A DNA stretch of 36,258 nucleotides from CAZTCJ01 sp964612085 (GTDB lineage: Bacteria; Pseudomonadota; Alphaproteobacteria; JAJFIK01): contig CAZTCJ010000034.1 in the NCBI GenBank assembly GCA_964612085.1, positions 1 through 36,258 on the forward strand, read 5' to 3'. The position numbers and the translations under genes were made by a program. Under the pieces are notes generated by a model that was not told where the DNA came from, did not search any database, and worked only from the letters and a program-made list of their open reading frames with translations. Numbering within the stretch: the stretch's first letter is position 1; the number at the start of each line of letters is the position of its first letter. Below are positions 1-7,153 of the stretch, piece by piece.

Positions 1-775
1 GGGTGGCACGAAATACGTCGTAGACGGACAGGCTGCATTGGGCGATATCGGTGGCGGTTGCCGCCGGGTCCGTCTGGCCGTCGGTCAGAAAGGCGATGTA
101 AAAAGCGATCCGGCCGTCGCTGACAATACCGATGTCATTGACCACACCGTCCAGACTGCCGGTTTTATGGGCAACCGTGACGCTCTCGGGCAAGAGCGCG
201 GGAATGCGCGTGTTGCGCAGATTGTTTTCCAGCGCGGTCCTGATGTCTTTGTACTGGCTCTCGCTGTGCAAGTGCGCCAGGATTAAAATGGCGTCGTCCG
301 CACTCAAACGGTTTTTGCGGTTGAGTGGTCCCAGCTCCGCTTCCGTAAAGCCCGCGGCCATATACGCTTCCGTGCACCCGATTTGGCGCAGCAAAGCGTT
401 CACCTCGTCAAAGGAACACAAGCTGTTGAGGAAGACGCTCACGGGATTGTCGCTGGTGATCAGCATCAACCGCATGATTTCCGCGACGGATAAATGTGTC
501 TGCGGATCGAAAGCTGTTAAAATGGAACAGTACCGTGTCGGTGTGAAGGCGCTCATGGGATGACGCGTGTCGAGATTGAGCTTTCCTAGAGCCGCTTTTT
601 CAACCAGCGCCAGGGCAAGGGGAAGTTTCAGGACGCTTGCGCCGGGCCGGGGCAGGGCGCCGTGTACGGACAGGCATTCCGTTTTCGGATGAATGCCTTT
701 GAGGGCAACGCTGCGCCCTTCATCGCTGGCGCAAAAAGCCGCGAGATGATCAGCTAGGTGTGTGGTCAGATCCAT
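1..775 (-). CDS. Class A beta-lactamase-like serine hydrolase (3' end outside window)
   Basis: The reverse-strand frame is open from an ATG at 775 to the window edge, giving 258 residues without a stop. The three penicillin-recognising motifs are visible with class A spacing: SVLK (Ser47, Lys50), SDN (108-110) and KTG (204-206). A glutamate-containing stretch (EAELGPLN, 145-152) lies where the omega-loop general base is expected. The family hydrolyses beta-lactams or related esters and amides through an acyl-serine. The N-terminus (MDLTTHLADHL) shows no signal peptide, which is odd for a periplasmic beta-lactamase, so a cytosolic or non-lactam role is possible. It is divergent from the Rid-family gene. 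Family call is firm, substrate unknown. Confidence 0.8.
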   Translation of the reverse strand, partial: MDLTTHLADHLAAFCASDEGRSVALKGIHPKTECLSVHGALPRPGASVLKLPLALALVEKAALGKLNLDTRHPMSAFTPTRYCSILTAFDPQTHLSVAEIMRLMLITSDNPVSVFLNSLCSFDEVNALLRQIGCTEAYMAAGFTEAELGPLNRKNRLSADDAILILAHLHSESQYKDIRTALENNLRNTRIPALLPESVTVAHKTGSLDGVVNDIGIVSDGRIAFYIAFLTDGQTDPAATATDIAQCSLSVYDVFRAT

Positions 776-897
776 GGTGGTTTTGCGTGTCTTGTACGAG
801 TTTGTTTGAAAACGTCCTTAAGCCAAGCCGTTCTGCCGTGGTATAGGATCAAGGCGGTCCGGGCAAGGATCATGATCGAGGAAAAGGGGAAACGGAG

Positions 898-1437
898 ATG
901 AAACACGGTTTGACTATCGCTCTGGGTGTGGGCGCCGCCCTGTGGAACATGACGGCCAGCGCCCAGGAAAACTACAATGTGAAAGGCGCGCGCACCGAAG
1001 CGATCATTGCTACGGAGCGGGAACGCGATGTCCTGTACAATGGCGACTTTCAGTTTTCGCCTGCCGTGCGGGCCGGAGATTTCCTGTTCTTTTCAGGGGT
1101 CGTGGCGGGTGCCGGGCGGGACGAGCAGACGCCGTTCGATGAAGAGGCTTACAAGGCGTCGGTGCGGCGCGGCTTCGAGGCCCTGGGCCGGACATTGGCG
1201 GCGGCAGGCGCGGATTTCTCCGGAGCCGTCAAAATAACCACGTTCCATGTCTTCGACAGCCCGCTGGTTGCCTTGAGCAAGGTCGAGCAGGTGCGGGCGC
1301 TCGCCGAGGTGAAAAGTGCGTTCATTCCGGAGCCCCATCCGGCCTGGACCGCGGTCGGCACGACGGCTCTCTTGCCGGACCGGGGGCTGGTGGAGATCGA
1401 GATCACGGTCTACGCCCCGCAGGACACGAAAAACTAA
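898..1437 (+). CDS. Exported Rid-family (YjgF/L-PSP) protein
   Basis: A 179-residue protein with an N-terminal signal peptide; the likely cleavage is after Ala22 (TASA-QEN). The remainder matches the Rid fold, with GDFLFFSGVV, a long helix around residues 80-105, the KITTFHVFD strand and the C-terminal HPAWTAVGTTALL...VEIEITVYA. In classical RidA enamine/imine deaminases a conserved arginine sits in the PARS segment; here the aligned segment reads HPAWTAVG without it, so deaminase activity is doubtful and a diverged Rid subgroup is more likely. A purine-rich GGGGAAACGGAG precedes the ATG. Its stop overlaps the convergent TPR gene by 4 bases. Confidence 0.8.
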   Translation: MKHGLTIALGVGAALWNMTASAQENYNVKGARTEAIIATERERDVLYNGDFQFSPAVRAGDFLFFSGVVAGAGRDEQTPFDEEAYKASVRRGFEALGRTLAAAGADFSGAVKITTFHVFDSPLVALSKVEQVRALAEVKSAFIPEPHPAWTAVGTTALLPDRGLVEIEITVYAPQDTKN

Positions 1438-3371
1438 CTGTCCTTGTGGTGAAGGGCTTCGCGCATCCGGTGGATGTCGCTCATCATGATACGGATGAGC
1501 CGGTGAAACGCTGGCGATCCCTGCAGGGTCTGGAAATAGGCGTGACGTTCGATCGGGGCAGGGGCGATCCCGCCGGGATCGGGTGAGAAGGCGGTCCAGC
1601 GCAGGCGGAAGCCTTGCCCGATCGCTGCTTCCAGCTCTTCCAAGGCGGCATCCGGCTCCTCGGTCATCGCGTGGACGGCGGCGCGGGTGAGCTTGAACCA
1701 GGCCGGATCCGCGCCGCCGGGCCTGGGGGCCGTGCGGTCATAGGCATGGCGCAGGAACGCCTTTTGGCGGTCCGTATCGCCGAAGGCCCCATACACAAAT
1801 CCCGTCAGAAGAGCCGTAGGCGGATCAATCCGGTCCCAAGGGACGGTGTCCAAGGGGCTGGTTAGGCTTGGGTCCAGGCGCGACAGGGCTTCAAAAGCGG
1901 CGTTCCGGTTGCCCAGGCTCACCGCCGCATAGGCCTGCCAGGACGGGGCCGTGTGGCTATCGCCGACAATGGCCGGAAAATCGCTCAAGAATACGGGGCC
2001 GAGCGTGCGTCGGCCCGGCGCCGCCGCTTCAGGCAAACGGTCGAGGACGGCGAAGACGGCCGGCATATCGTCGAGGCAGGCATGGGCGACCGCGAGGGCG
2101 AAAGCGGTGTGGCCGGAATGCTTACGGGCAGCCCGGCTTTTCAGAATGCGGACGGCCTCATCGAGGTGCCCGTCCTGGCTTGCGAGGCTGGCTTCGGCAA
2201 GGAGCGCCGCTGGCGCCGACGTTTGCGCGGCCGACAAGCGCATCAAACTTTCGCGGGCTGCTGGATACTGGCCCAATGCCGTCTGGACCTGGGCTCGCGC
2301 GAGAAGCGGGCCGGACGCCAGGGGATCGGCCAACAGTGCCGCGTCCAAAGCCTCCCGGGCGGCGCTCCAGTCATGAACCCTGAGTGCGAGCCGTCCAAGA
2401 CCGGTCAGCGCCTCGGCCGCGTATGGCCCGTAGGTGCGCGCGGCGCTGTAGGCCTGCAGGGCTTGGGCCTGGTCGGGAAGAGCGGAACGGGCGTCCTGGC
2501 GCTCCGCAAGCAGACCTTTTGCGAACCAGGCTGTACCATTGTCCGGATCAAGAACAAAGGTTTCTTCGAGAGCCTGCTCCGCCTGCCGGAGCGTCTCTTC
2601 CGCTTGCGGAAGACCGGGACCGGCCGAGACGATCAGGGTCAAGGCCATTTGGGCGTGCGCTTCGGCGAAACTCGCGTCATGGCTGAGCGCGTCATGGAAG
2701 CGGCTCAGGGCTCTCATCCTGTCTTCGCCGGTATTCCTTTGGGCATAGCCCAGACCCTCCAGAAAAGCCCGATAGGCCTTACCATGCGCGGTTTTGGGTG
2801 TGACCGGCCCGGCCACATGATCCACCACGCTCTTGTTGCTGATAATATCGACAAGCCCGGTGAGGATGGCCCGGTGAACGGCAGGGGCGTTCTGCAATGG
2901 ATGTACAAAACGCTCCGTCCAGAGACTGTCGCCGCTCTTGCTTTCCCTCAAATGCACTTCCAAATGCAGCGTCTTGCCGACGCGGTTCAACCGGCCCGTG
3001 AGGATATGGGCGGCGCCCAGCATGGTCCCCGCTTTGGCGGGAGCGGTGGTGGCGGAAAGCTGGGCCGATGAGGTTGCCGCGCTCACATTGAGGCTGGAGG
3101 CGGCGCTGATGGTGGCGCGCAGATCGGCCCCATAGCCTTGTGCGAGCAGATCCAAAGCCTCTTGGTCCGTGTCATTTTCGAAAGGCAGGACGGCAAGGTC
3201 GATGGTGCGCGTGCCTGCCAGGCTGAGGGCGTGGCTGGCCGTGCCATGCCCCTCCTTGCCGTGCGGGGCTGCGCTCAACAACGCAAAGCCCGCCAGGCCC
3301 AATAGCGCCAGGCAGATAACACCGACCCGCACTGCACGATACCCCATGGATGTACTCAGAACGCGGTCCAC
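1434..3371 (-). CDS. Membrane-anchored TolB-like/TPR protein
   Basis: About 645 residues. One hydrophobic segment near the N-terminus (VGVICLALLGLAGFALLSA) is followed by a TolB-N/FlgO-like domain. This begins IDLAVLPFEND and includes GAAHILTGRLNRVGKTLHLEVHL and SGDSLWTERF. The rest, from about residue 200, is a series of TPR-like helical repeats. Such domains often follow a cyclase or winged-helix domain, but none is present here, so this looks like a stand-alone periplasmic scaffold. The start is uncertain. GTG at 3371 has AAGGGG five bases upstream; GTG at 3377 and ATG at 3347 are alternatives. Function is not known. Confidence 0.75.
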   Translation of the reverse strand: MDRVLSTSMGYRAVRVGVICLALLGLAGFALLSAAPHGKEGHGTASHALSLAGTRTIDLAVLPFENDTDQEALDLLAQGYGADLRATISAASSLNVSAATSSAQLSATTAPAKAGTMLGAAHILTGRLNRVGKTLHLEVHLRESKSGDSLWTERFVHPLQNAPAVHRAILTGLVDIISNKSVVDHVAGPVTPKTAHGKAYRAFLEGLGYAQRNTGEDRMRALSRFHDALSHDASFAEAHAQMALTLIVSAGPGLPQAEETLRQAEQALEETFVLDPDNGTAWFAKGLLAERQDARSALPDQAQALQAYSAARTYGPYAAEALTGLGRLALRVHDWSAAREALDAALLADPLASGPLLARAQVQTALGQYPAARESLMRLSAAQTSAPAALLAEASLASQDGHLDEAVRILKSRAARKHSGHTAFALAVAHACLDDMPAVFAVLDRLPEAAAPGRRTLGPVFLSDFPAIVGDSHTAPSWQAYAAVSLGNRNAAFEALSRLDPSLTSPLDTVPWDRIDPPTALLTGFVYGAFGDTDRQKAFLRHAYDRTAPRPGGADPAWFKLTRAAVHAMTEEPDAALEELEAAIGQGFRLRWTAFSPDPGGIAPAPIERHAYFQTLQGSPAFHRLIRIMMSDIHRMREALHHKDS

Positions 3372-3528
3372 GACCACCCCTTACTGCAATAGGTGAATAT
3401 GGCGATTTGACAGCGTTAACGATGCATAAGGCGTGCCTGTCCTCTGCCCCCCTGTCTTGAGGAGGGTGAGGAGCGGACGGTTCGTGTCAGGACAGGCCGG
3501 TGCGGCAAGGCTTTCGTCTGAGTGAAGT

Positions 3529-3825
3529 CTAGTCTGGGCAAGTCTCGTGCCAGGCGGCCTTGCGCAGGTCTTCCGCCCTGTGTCTGATATGGTCGAGATC
3601 GACGCCCAAGGCGCTGACGGCGTCTTGCAGGTGTTTGATCGCGGACTGCTCCACGCCGGCGGTCAGCGTGCCGCGCATATGGGCCGTGATGAAGGCTTCG
3701 GCGGCCGCATCTTCCAGGTCTTTCAGCTCCTTGGCCCAGAGGCCCTTGCGTCTGTGCTGTTGCGCATTCACGCGCAGCATATCTTCGGCGGGAAAAAGGG
3801 GGGCGGAGCGGTTTTGGGCTGTCAT
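3529..3825 (-). CDS. Hypothetical protein, 98 residues
   Basis: A soluble, charged, mostly helical small protein (MTAQNRSAPLFPAED... ...LRKAAWHETCPD) that I do not recognise. The ATG at 3825 is chosen because GAAGG lies eight bases upstream; the frame stays open to a TTG at 3876 without a convincing ribosome site. Composition and codon use resemble the neighbouring genes. It lies alone between the TolB/TPR gene and the Nudix gene, both on the same strand, with gaps of about 150 bases on each side. No signal peptide or membrane segment is visible. Confidence 0.5.
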   Translation of the reverse strand: MTAQNRSAPLFPAEDMLRVNAQQHRRKGLWAKELKDLEDAAAEAFITAHMRGTLTAGVEQSAIKHLQDAVSALGVDLDHIRHRAEDLRKAAWHETCPD

Positions 3826-3975
3826 CACCGATGCCTTCATTACGGCAAGAACATAAGGGAGCGTTCTTTCCCTCAAAGTCGAAAATTAGACGAAAAGTCA
3901 TGACAAAGAGTTCAGCCGGCCGCCGATTTTTACATATTCCGGTTGCGGAGTATTAAGGATAAGACAGGATTGCTT

Positions 3976-4689
3976 CTAACGCCAGGCGAAGGCGGGATCG
4001 TCGTAGTGATCGACGCGGATCACCCGGCCATTCACGGCCGATTCCCAGAACTGATAGAGAATGGCACCTGTGGGCGCGTTGACATCATACGGACCCAGAT
4101 GAATGCGCAGGACCGGACGGTCCGGGTCCACGCCCTTGAGCAATTCCGGCGAGTCCGGCCGGTCGAAGGCCGCGATGGGGAACCAGTGGACCGACGCAAC
4201 TTCCTCGGGATTGGGCCATAAGGCGGTGATGTCGTCCGCCCAGAAGACGAAGGGGCTGATCGCGTATCCGGACCGGGTGGTGTAATCGTCCAGGCGGCCG
4301 AGACAGGCGTCGGCGGGCAGGGTGAGCGTCAGTTCCTCATGGACTTCCCGGCGGGCGGCCTCTTCCGGAGTCTCGCCCTCATCGACCCGTCCGCCCGGCA
4401 GGGCCCATTGTCCCGCATGGCGGTTCATGCGCGCCGCCCGTCTGGTGAGCAGGAAAGAAGCGCCATCCCCCGCCTGTTCCCCAGGCACGATCAAAATCGC
4501 CACGGCGGCATGTTTGAGCGTGCTGTCGTCGGCGGCCTGCACCGGAAACGACCGCAGATGGGTCTCAAGCCGTGTCCGCAAAGCGGTCTCAAACGGAAAC
4601 ACCGTCTCGTCCCCCATCCTGATCCACGCCCCTGATCCACGCCAAGGCAAGGCCTCTGCCGTGCCGTCCTGCCGAAGCCCATTCGTCAT
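3976..4689 (-). CDS. Nudix hydrolase, CoA-pyrophosphatase-like
   Basis: The Nudix box is clear: GGRVDEGETPEEAARREVHEE, with the catalytic REXXEE glutamates. It is preceded by LLTRRAARMNRHAGQWALPGG, which matches the CoA-pyrophosphatase signature (LLTxR...HxGQ...PGG). The family cleaves CoA and derivatives to phosphopantetheine and 3',5'-ADP. The usual box glycine after EEx is threonine here (EELTL). The start is ambiguous. ATG at 4689 is given; ATG at 4617 would yield 213 residues, closer to the usual family length, and would exclude a 13-bp tandem duplication lying at 4618-4643; ATG at 4740 is also open. It is transcribed alone. Confidence 0.8.
   Translation of the reverse strand: MTNGLRQDGTAEALPWRGSGAWIRMGDETVFPFETALRTRLETHLRSFPVQAADDSTLKHAAVAILIVPGEQAGDGASFLLTRRAARMNRHAGQWALPGGRVDEGETPEEAARREVHEELTLTLPADACLGRLDDYTTRSGYAISPFVFWADDITALWPNPEEVASVHWFPIAAFDRPDSPELLKGVDPDRPVLRIHLGPYDVNAPTGAILYQFWESAVNGRVIRVDHYDDPAFAWR
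4618..4643. repeat. Two perfect tandem copies of a 13-bp unit
   Basis: CCTGATCCACGCC occurs twice head to tail (4618-4630 and 4631-4643), directly upstream of the ATG at 4617 of the Nudix gene on the reverse strand. Thirteen is not a multiple of three, so if the longer Nudix reading frame is real the duplication would have shifted it. This favours the internal start, but does not prove it. Confidence 0.7.
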
Positions 4690-5047
4690 ATGAGGCTTAA
4701 AGGACCCTTCGCGCAAGACCGTGCGCCCGCCGGACGGCATTCAAGGGCTTTTTGCGGCCATGCCTCGCGGCCTGCGCGCCTTGGCCGTGGCGAAGCGGGT
4801 CCTGCAGGGGGAAGACGTCGGGGCGGGGCTGTCCATTCCGTCCGCTTGCGGAGCGCTTGATCACGCCGGGCGGCACAAAGTGGCCGCTTTTTTTCGCTGG
4901 AATTCAAAGGCTCTTTTGTGTAGAAGAGCGTCTCTTCGTGCAGACATGAGAGGTATTGCACCTATTGCGCGAAATTGTCCAGTCATATGACTGCTTCCCC
5001 TAACGCGTTGTTTCATCTTGTCCTTTGCCAAGGTAAGGGGTTCTTAC
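4690..5047. other. Divergent intergenic region, no gene seen
   Basis: This separates the Nudix gene from the P-loop/isoaspartyl peptidase operon. It contains two short palindromes: GAAGAG-cgt-CTCTTC (4923-4937) and a perfect CAGTCATATGACTG (4980-4993). The reverse-strand reading frames here look non-coding (Arg/Pro-rich, no recognisable motif). Confidence 0.6.
4980..4993. promoter_or_regulatory. Perfect 14-bp palindrome, possible operator
   Basis: CAGTCATATGACTG reads identically on both strands and ends 54 bases before the start of the P-loop gene. Position and symmetry suit a dimeric transcription factor site controlling the two-gene operon. No matching regulator is encoded next to it, and I see only one copy in the region. 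Confidence 0.4.
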
Positions 5048-6076
5048 ATGCCGTCCATTCGCCCGGGATTTATCCTGCCGAGTGCCGCATATACGATCAA
5101 CAAGGCCCAGATCCGCAACTATGAGACGCTCGACCGGGCGCCTCAGGCCGGAGACGTGGTCTACGGCCGGGTTTCGTATATCGGTAATCACAGTTCGCTC
5201 GAGAACAAGGAGGGGCGGATCCACATGATCGATGACGGCACGCGCGCCGTCTTCGTTTATGGCTCCCGCTATGCGCCCGACGCCTTCGAGGGCATCGTGC
5301 CCGACGAGGACCGGCGCGAGGTGGATATGCTGGCGCGCTCCGGCGTTATCGGCACCATGAAGGAAAAGAACACCGCCACCGCCGACCCGACCAAGGTCCA
5401 GGTGCTGGGCTATGTGGTCGATGATGACGGCCAGGTGCTCAATACACGGAATTTCCCGCTCTCCTTGCCGAAAAATCCGCTTGATGAGGGTAAGAAGCGG
5501 GCGAAGATGATCCTGCATGTGGGCACCAGCATGAATTCGGGCAAAAGCACCTCGGCGATTGCCTGCTGCTGGGCCTTGACCGTGACCGGCCATGCCGTGC
5601 GCGGCAGCAAGGTCACGGGCACGTCGAGCCTGAAGGACATTCTGCACATGCAGGACGCAGGCGCCGAGTCCATCTCCGACTTCAGCCATCTAGGTTATCC
5701 GTCCACCTACATGTTGGACGAACCCGAAGTCATCAACATCTTCCGCAATCTGGACGCGCGCTTCGCCAACAATCCGCAGAAATTCTGGGTCGTCGAATTC
5801 GCCGACGGCATCATCCAGCGGGAAACGGCGATGCTGCTCCGGGACGACTATGTCCGCTCCCGGATCCATAAGCTGATCTTCTCGGCGACCGATGCCTTCT
5901 CGGCGCTGGGCGGTTTGCGCACGCTGGAAGAAGAATTCGGCCTCAAGGCCGATGCGGTGTCGGGCCGGTGTTCCTCCTCGCCGCTGATGGTGCGGGAACT
6001 GCGCCAGCGCATCGACATTCCGGTCTTCAACAATGTGATCCGGGATCTCAAGCAGTTGAGCGAGATTCTGCTGTGA
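5048..6076 (+). CDS. P-loop NTPase-like protein of unknown function
   Basis: 342 residues. The ATG at 5048 is chosen because AAGGGG lies seven bases upstream. The N-terminal ~150 residues look beta-rich (GDVVYGRVSYIG, RIHMIDDGTRAVFVYGSRY), possibly an OB/SH3-like barrel. A Walker A motif follows at 159-168 (GTSMNSGKST, Lys166), introduced by the strand AKMILHV. Downstream are GSKVTGTSSLKDI, a probable Walker B-like WVVEFADGI and KLIFSATDAFSALGG. The layout recalls BioD/MobB/DUF1611-type P-loop proteins, but I cannot assign it to a named family. Its stop overlaps the isoaspartyl peptidase ATG by one base (TGATG), so the two are probably translationally coupled. Confidence 0.75.
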   Translation: MPSIRPGFILPSAAYTINKAQIRNYETLDRAPQAGDVVYGRVSYIGNHSSLENKEGRIHMIDDGTRAVFVYGSRYAPDAFEGIVPDEDRREVDMLARSGVIGTMKEKNTATADPTKVQVLGYVVDDDGQVLNTRNFPLSLPKNPLDEGKKRAKMILHVGTSMNSGKSTSAIACCWALTVTGHAVRGSKVTGTSSLKDILHMQDAGAESISDFSHLGYPSTYMLDEPEVINIFRNLDARFANNPQKFWVVEFADGIIQRETAMLLRDDYVRSRIHKLIFSATDAFSALGGLRTLEEEFGLKADAVSGRCSSSPLMVRELRQRIDIPVFNNVIRDLKQLSEILL

Positions 6077-7065
6077 TGCATGGGCGTGTCGTCCTGGCCA
6101 TCCATGGCGGCGCGGGCCGTCTGGCCCAGAGCAAGGTCTGCCATCCCCGCAGGCAGAAATACGAGGCGGCCCTCGCCGAGGCCTTGCGTGCAGGCTACGG
6201 CGTGCTGCGCGCGGGCGGAGCCGCGGAACGGGCGGTGACCGAAGCCGTCCGCATGATGGAAAATCACAAGCTCTTCAATGCCGGCCGGGGCGGCGTCTTA
6301 AGCGCCAACGGGCGGGTGGAACTGTCCGCCTCCGTCATGAACGGCAAGGATCTGAAGGCGGGTGCTGTCACCGGCATTACACGGACCAAAAATCCGGTCC
6401 TGGCCGCCCGCGCCATGATGCCCCATATCCATGTGCTTCTGGCAGGCGAGGATGCCGACCGGTTTTCCGAGCGGACCGGGCTTGAAATGGTGGGGCCGGA
6501 TTATTTCATCACCAAGTCCCGCACGCGCCAATGGAGCAAGCTCAAAGGCTCCGACGAGATGGCCCTCGATCACAACGAGGATGACGACGAGGACGATTCC
6601 GACGACAGCGACGATGACGACGAGGATGATGTTCAGGGCACGGTCGGCGCCGTGGCTAGGGACCGCCGGGGCACCGTCGCGGCCGCCACGTCGACCGGCG
6701 GGCTCGTCAATCAATGGCCTGGGCGGATCGGCGATACGCCCGTGATCGGCGCGGGCACCTGGGCGGACAACCGCACCTGCGCCATCAGCGCCACGGGCAA
6801 GGGCGACGTATTCGCGCGGCTTGCGTTCGCGCGGCGCGTGGCCGATCTGGTGGAGCTGTCGGGCCTCGATATCGAAGCCGCGTCCATGAATGCGCTCAGA
6901 GACATCTGCACCCAGGGCGGGGACGGCGGATGCATCGTGGTCGATGCCGAAGGGCGCCTGACGCTGCCCTTTGTGACGCCGCAAATGCTGCGGGGCTGGA
7001 TGGTCGATGGCGGCCCTCCGACGGTCGCCATCCTGCCCGGCGAAGCAGTGGAATTGCCTGATTGA
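6076..7065 (+). CDS. Isoaspartyl peptidase / plant-type L-asparaginase with acidic linker
   Basis: An Ntn-hydrolase of 329 residues. Family hallmarks are AIHGGAG (8-14), NAGRGGVL, ELSASVMNGKDLKAGAV, the autocleavage site GTVGAVA with nucleophile Thr189, ATSTGG, GAGTWADN and TQGGDGG. The family cuts itself before the threonine into alpha and beta subunits and hydrolyses beta-aspartyl dipeptides and asparagine. Immediately before the site, residues 168-185 are 16 of 18 Asp/Glu; this linker is usually disordered but not so acidic. The usual His before Gly-Thr is Gln187, and ATGHG reads ATGKG. The start overlaps the P-loop gene stop by one base. Confidence 0.88.
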   Translation: MHGRVVLAIHGGAGRLAQSKVCHPRRQKYEAALAEALRAGYGVLRAGGAAERAVTEAVRMMENHKLFNAGRGGVLSANGRVELSASVMNGKDLKAGAVTGITRTKNPVLAARAMMPHIHVLLAGEDADRFSERTGLEMVGPDYFITKSRTRQWSKLKGSDEMALDHNEDDDEDDSDDSDDDDEDDVQGTVGAVARDRRGTVAAATSTGGLVNQWPGRIGDTPVIGAGTWADNRTCAISATGKGDVFARLAFARRVADLVELSGLDIEAASMNALRDICTQGGDGGCIVVDAEGRLTLPFVTPQMLRGWMVDGGPPTVAILPGEAVELPD

Positions 7066-7153
7066 TCAGCGCAGGATTGAGTGCGCAAAACTGAACGGCG
7101 CAGGGCTCAGCGGCGCAGACCCGGGGCCCACGCCGCCACTCTCACTCTCATTC

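Noticed and set aside
34..47. TGCATTGGGCGATA also occurs in the inverted repeat at 16877
   Set aside because: A 14-base match is expected by chance in a window of this size, and this copy lies in coding sequence without the second arm.
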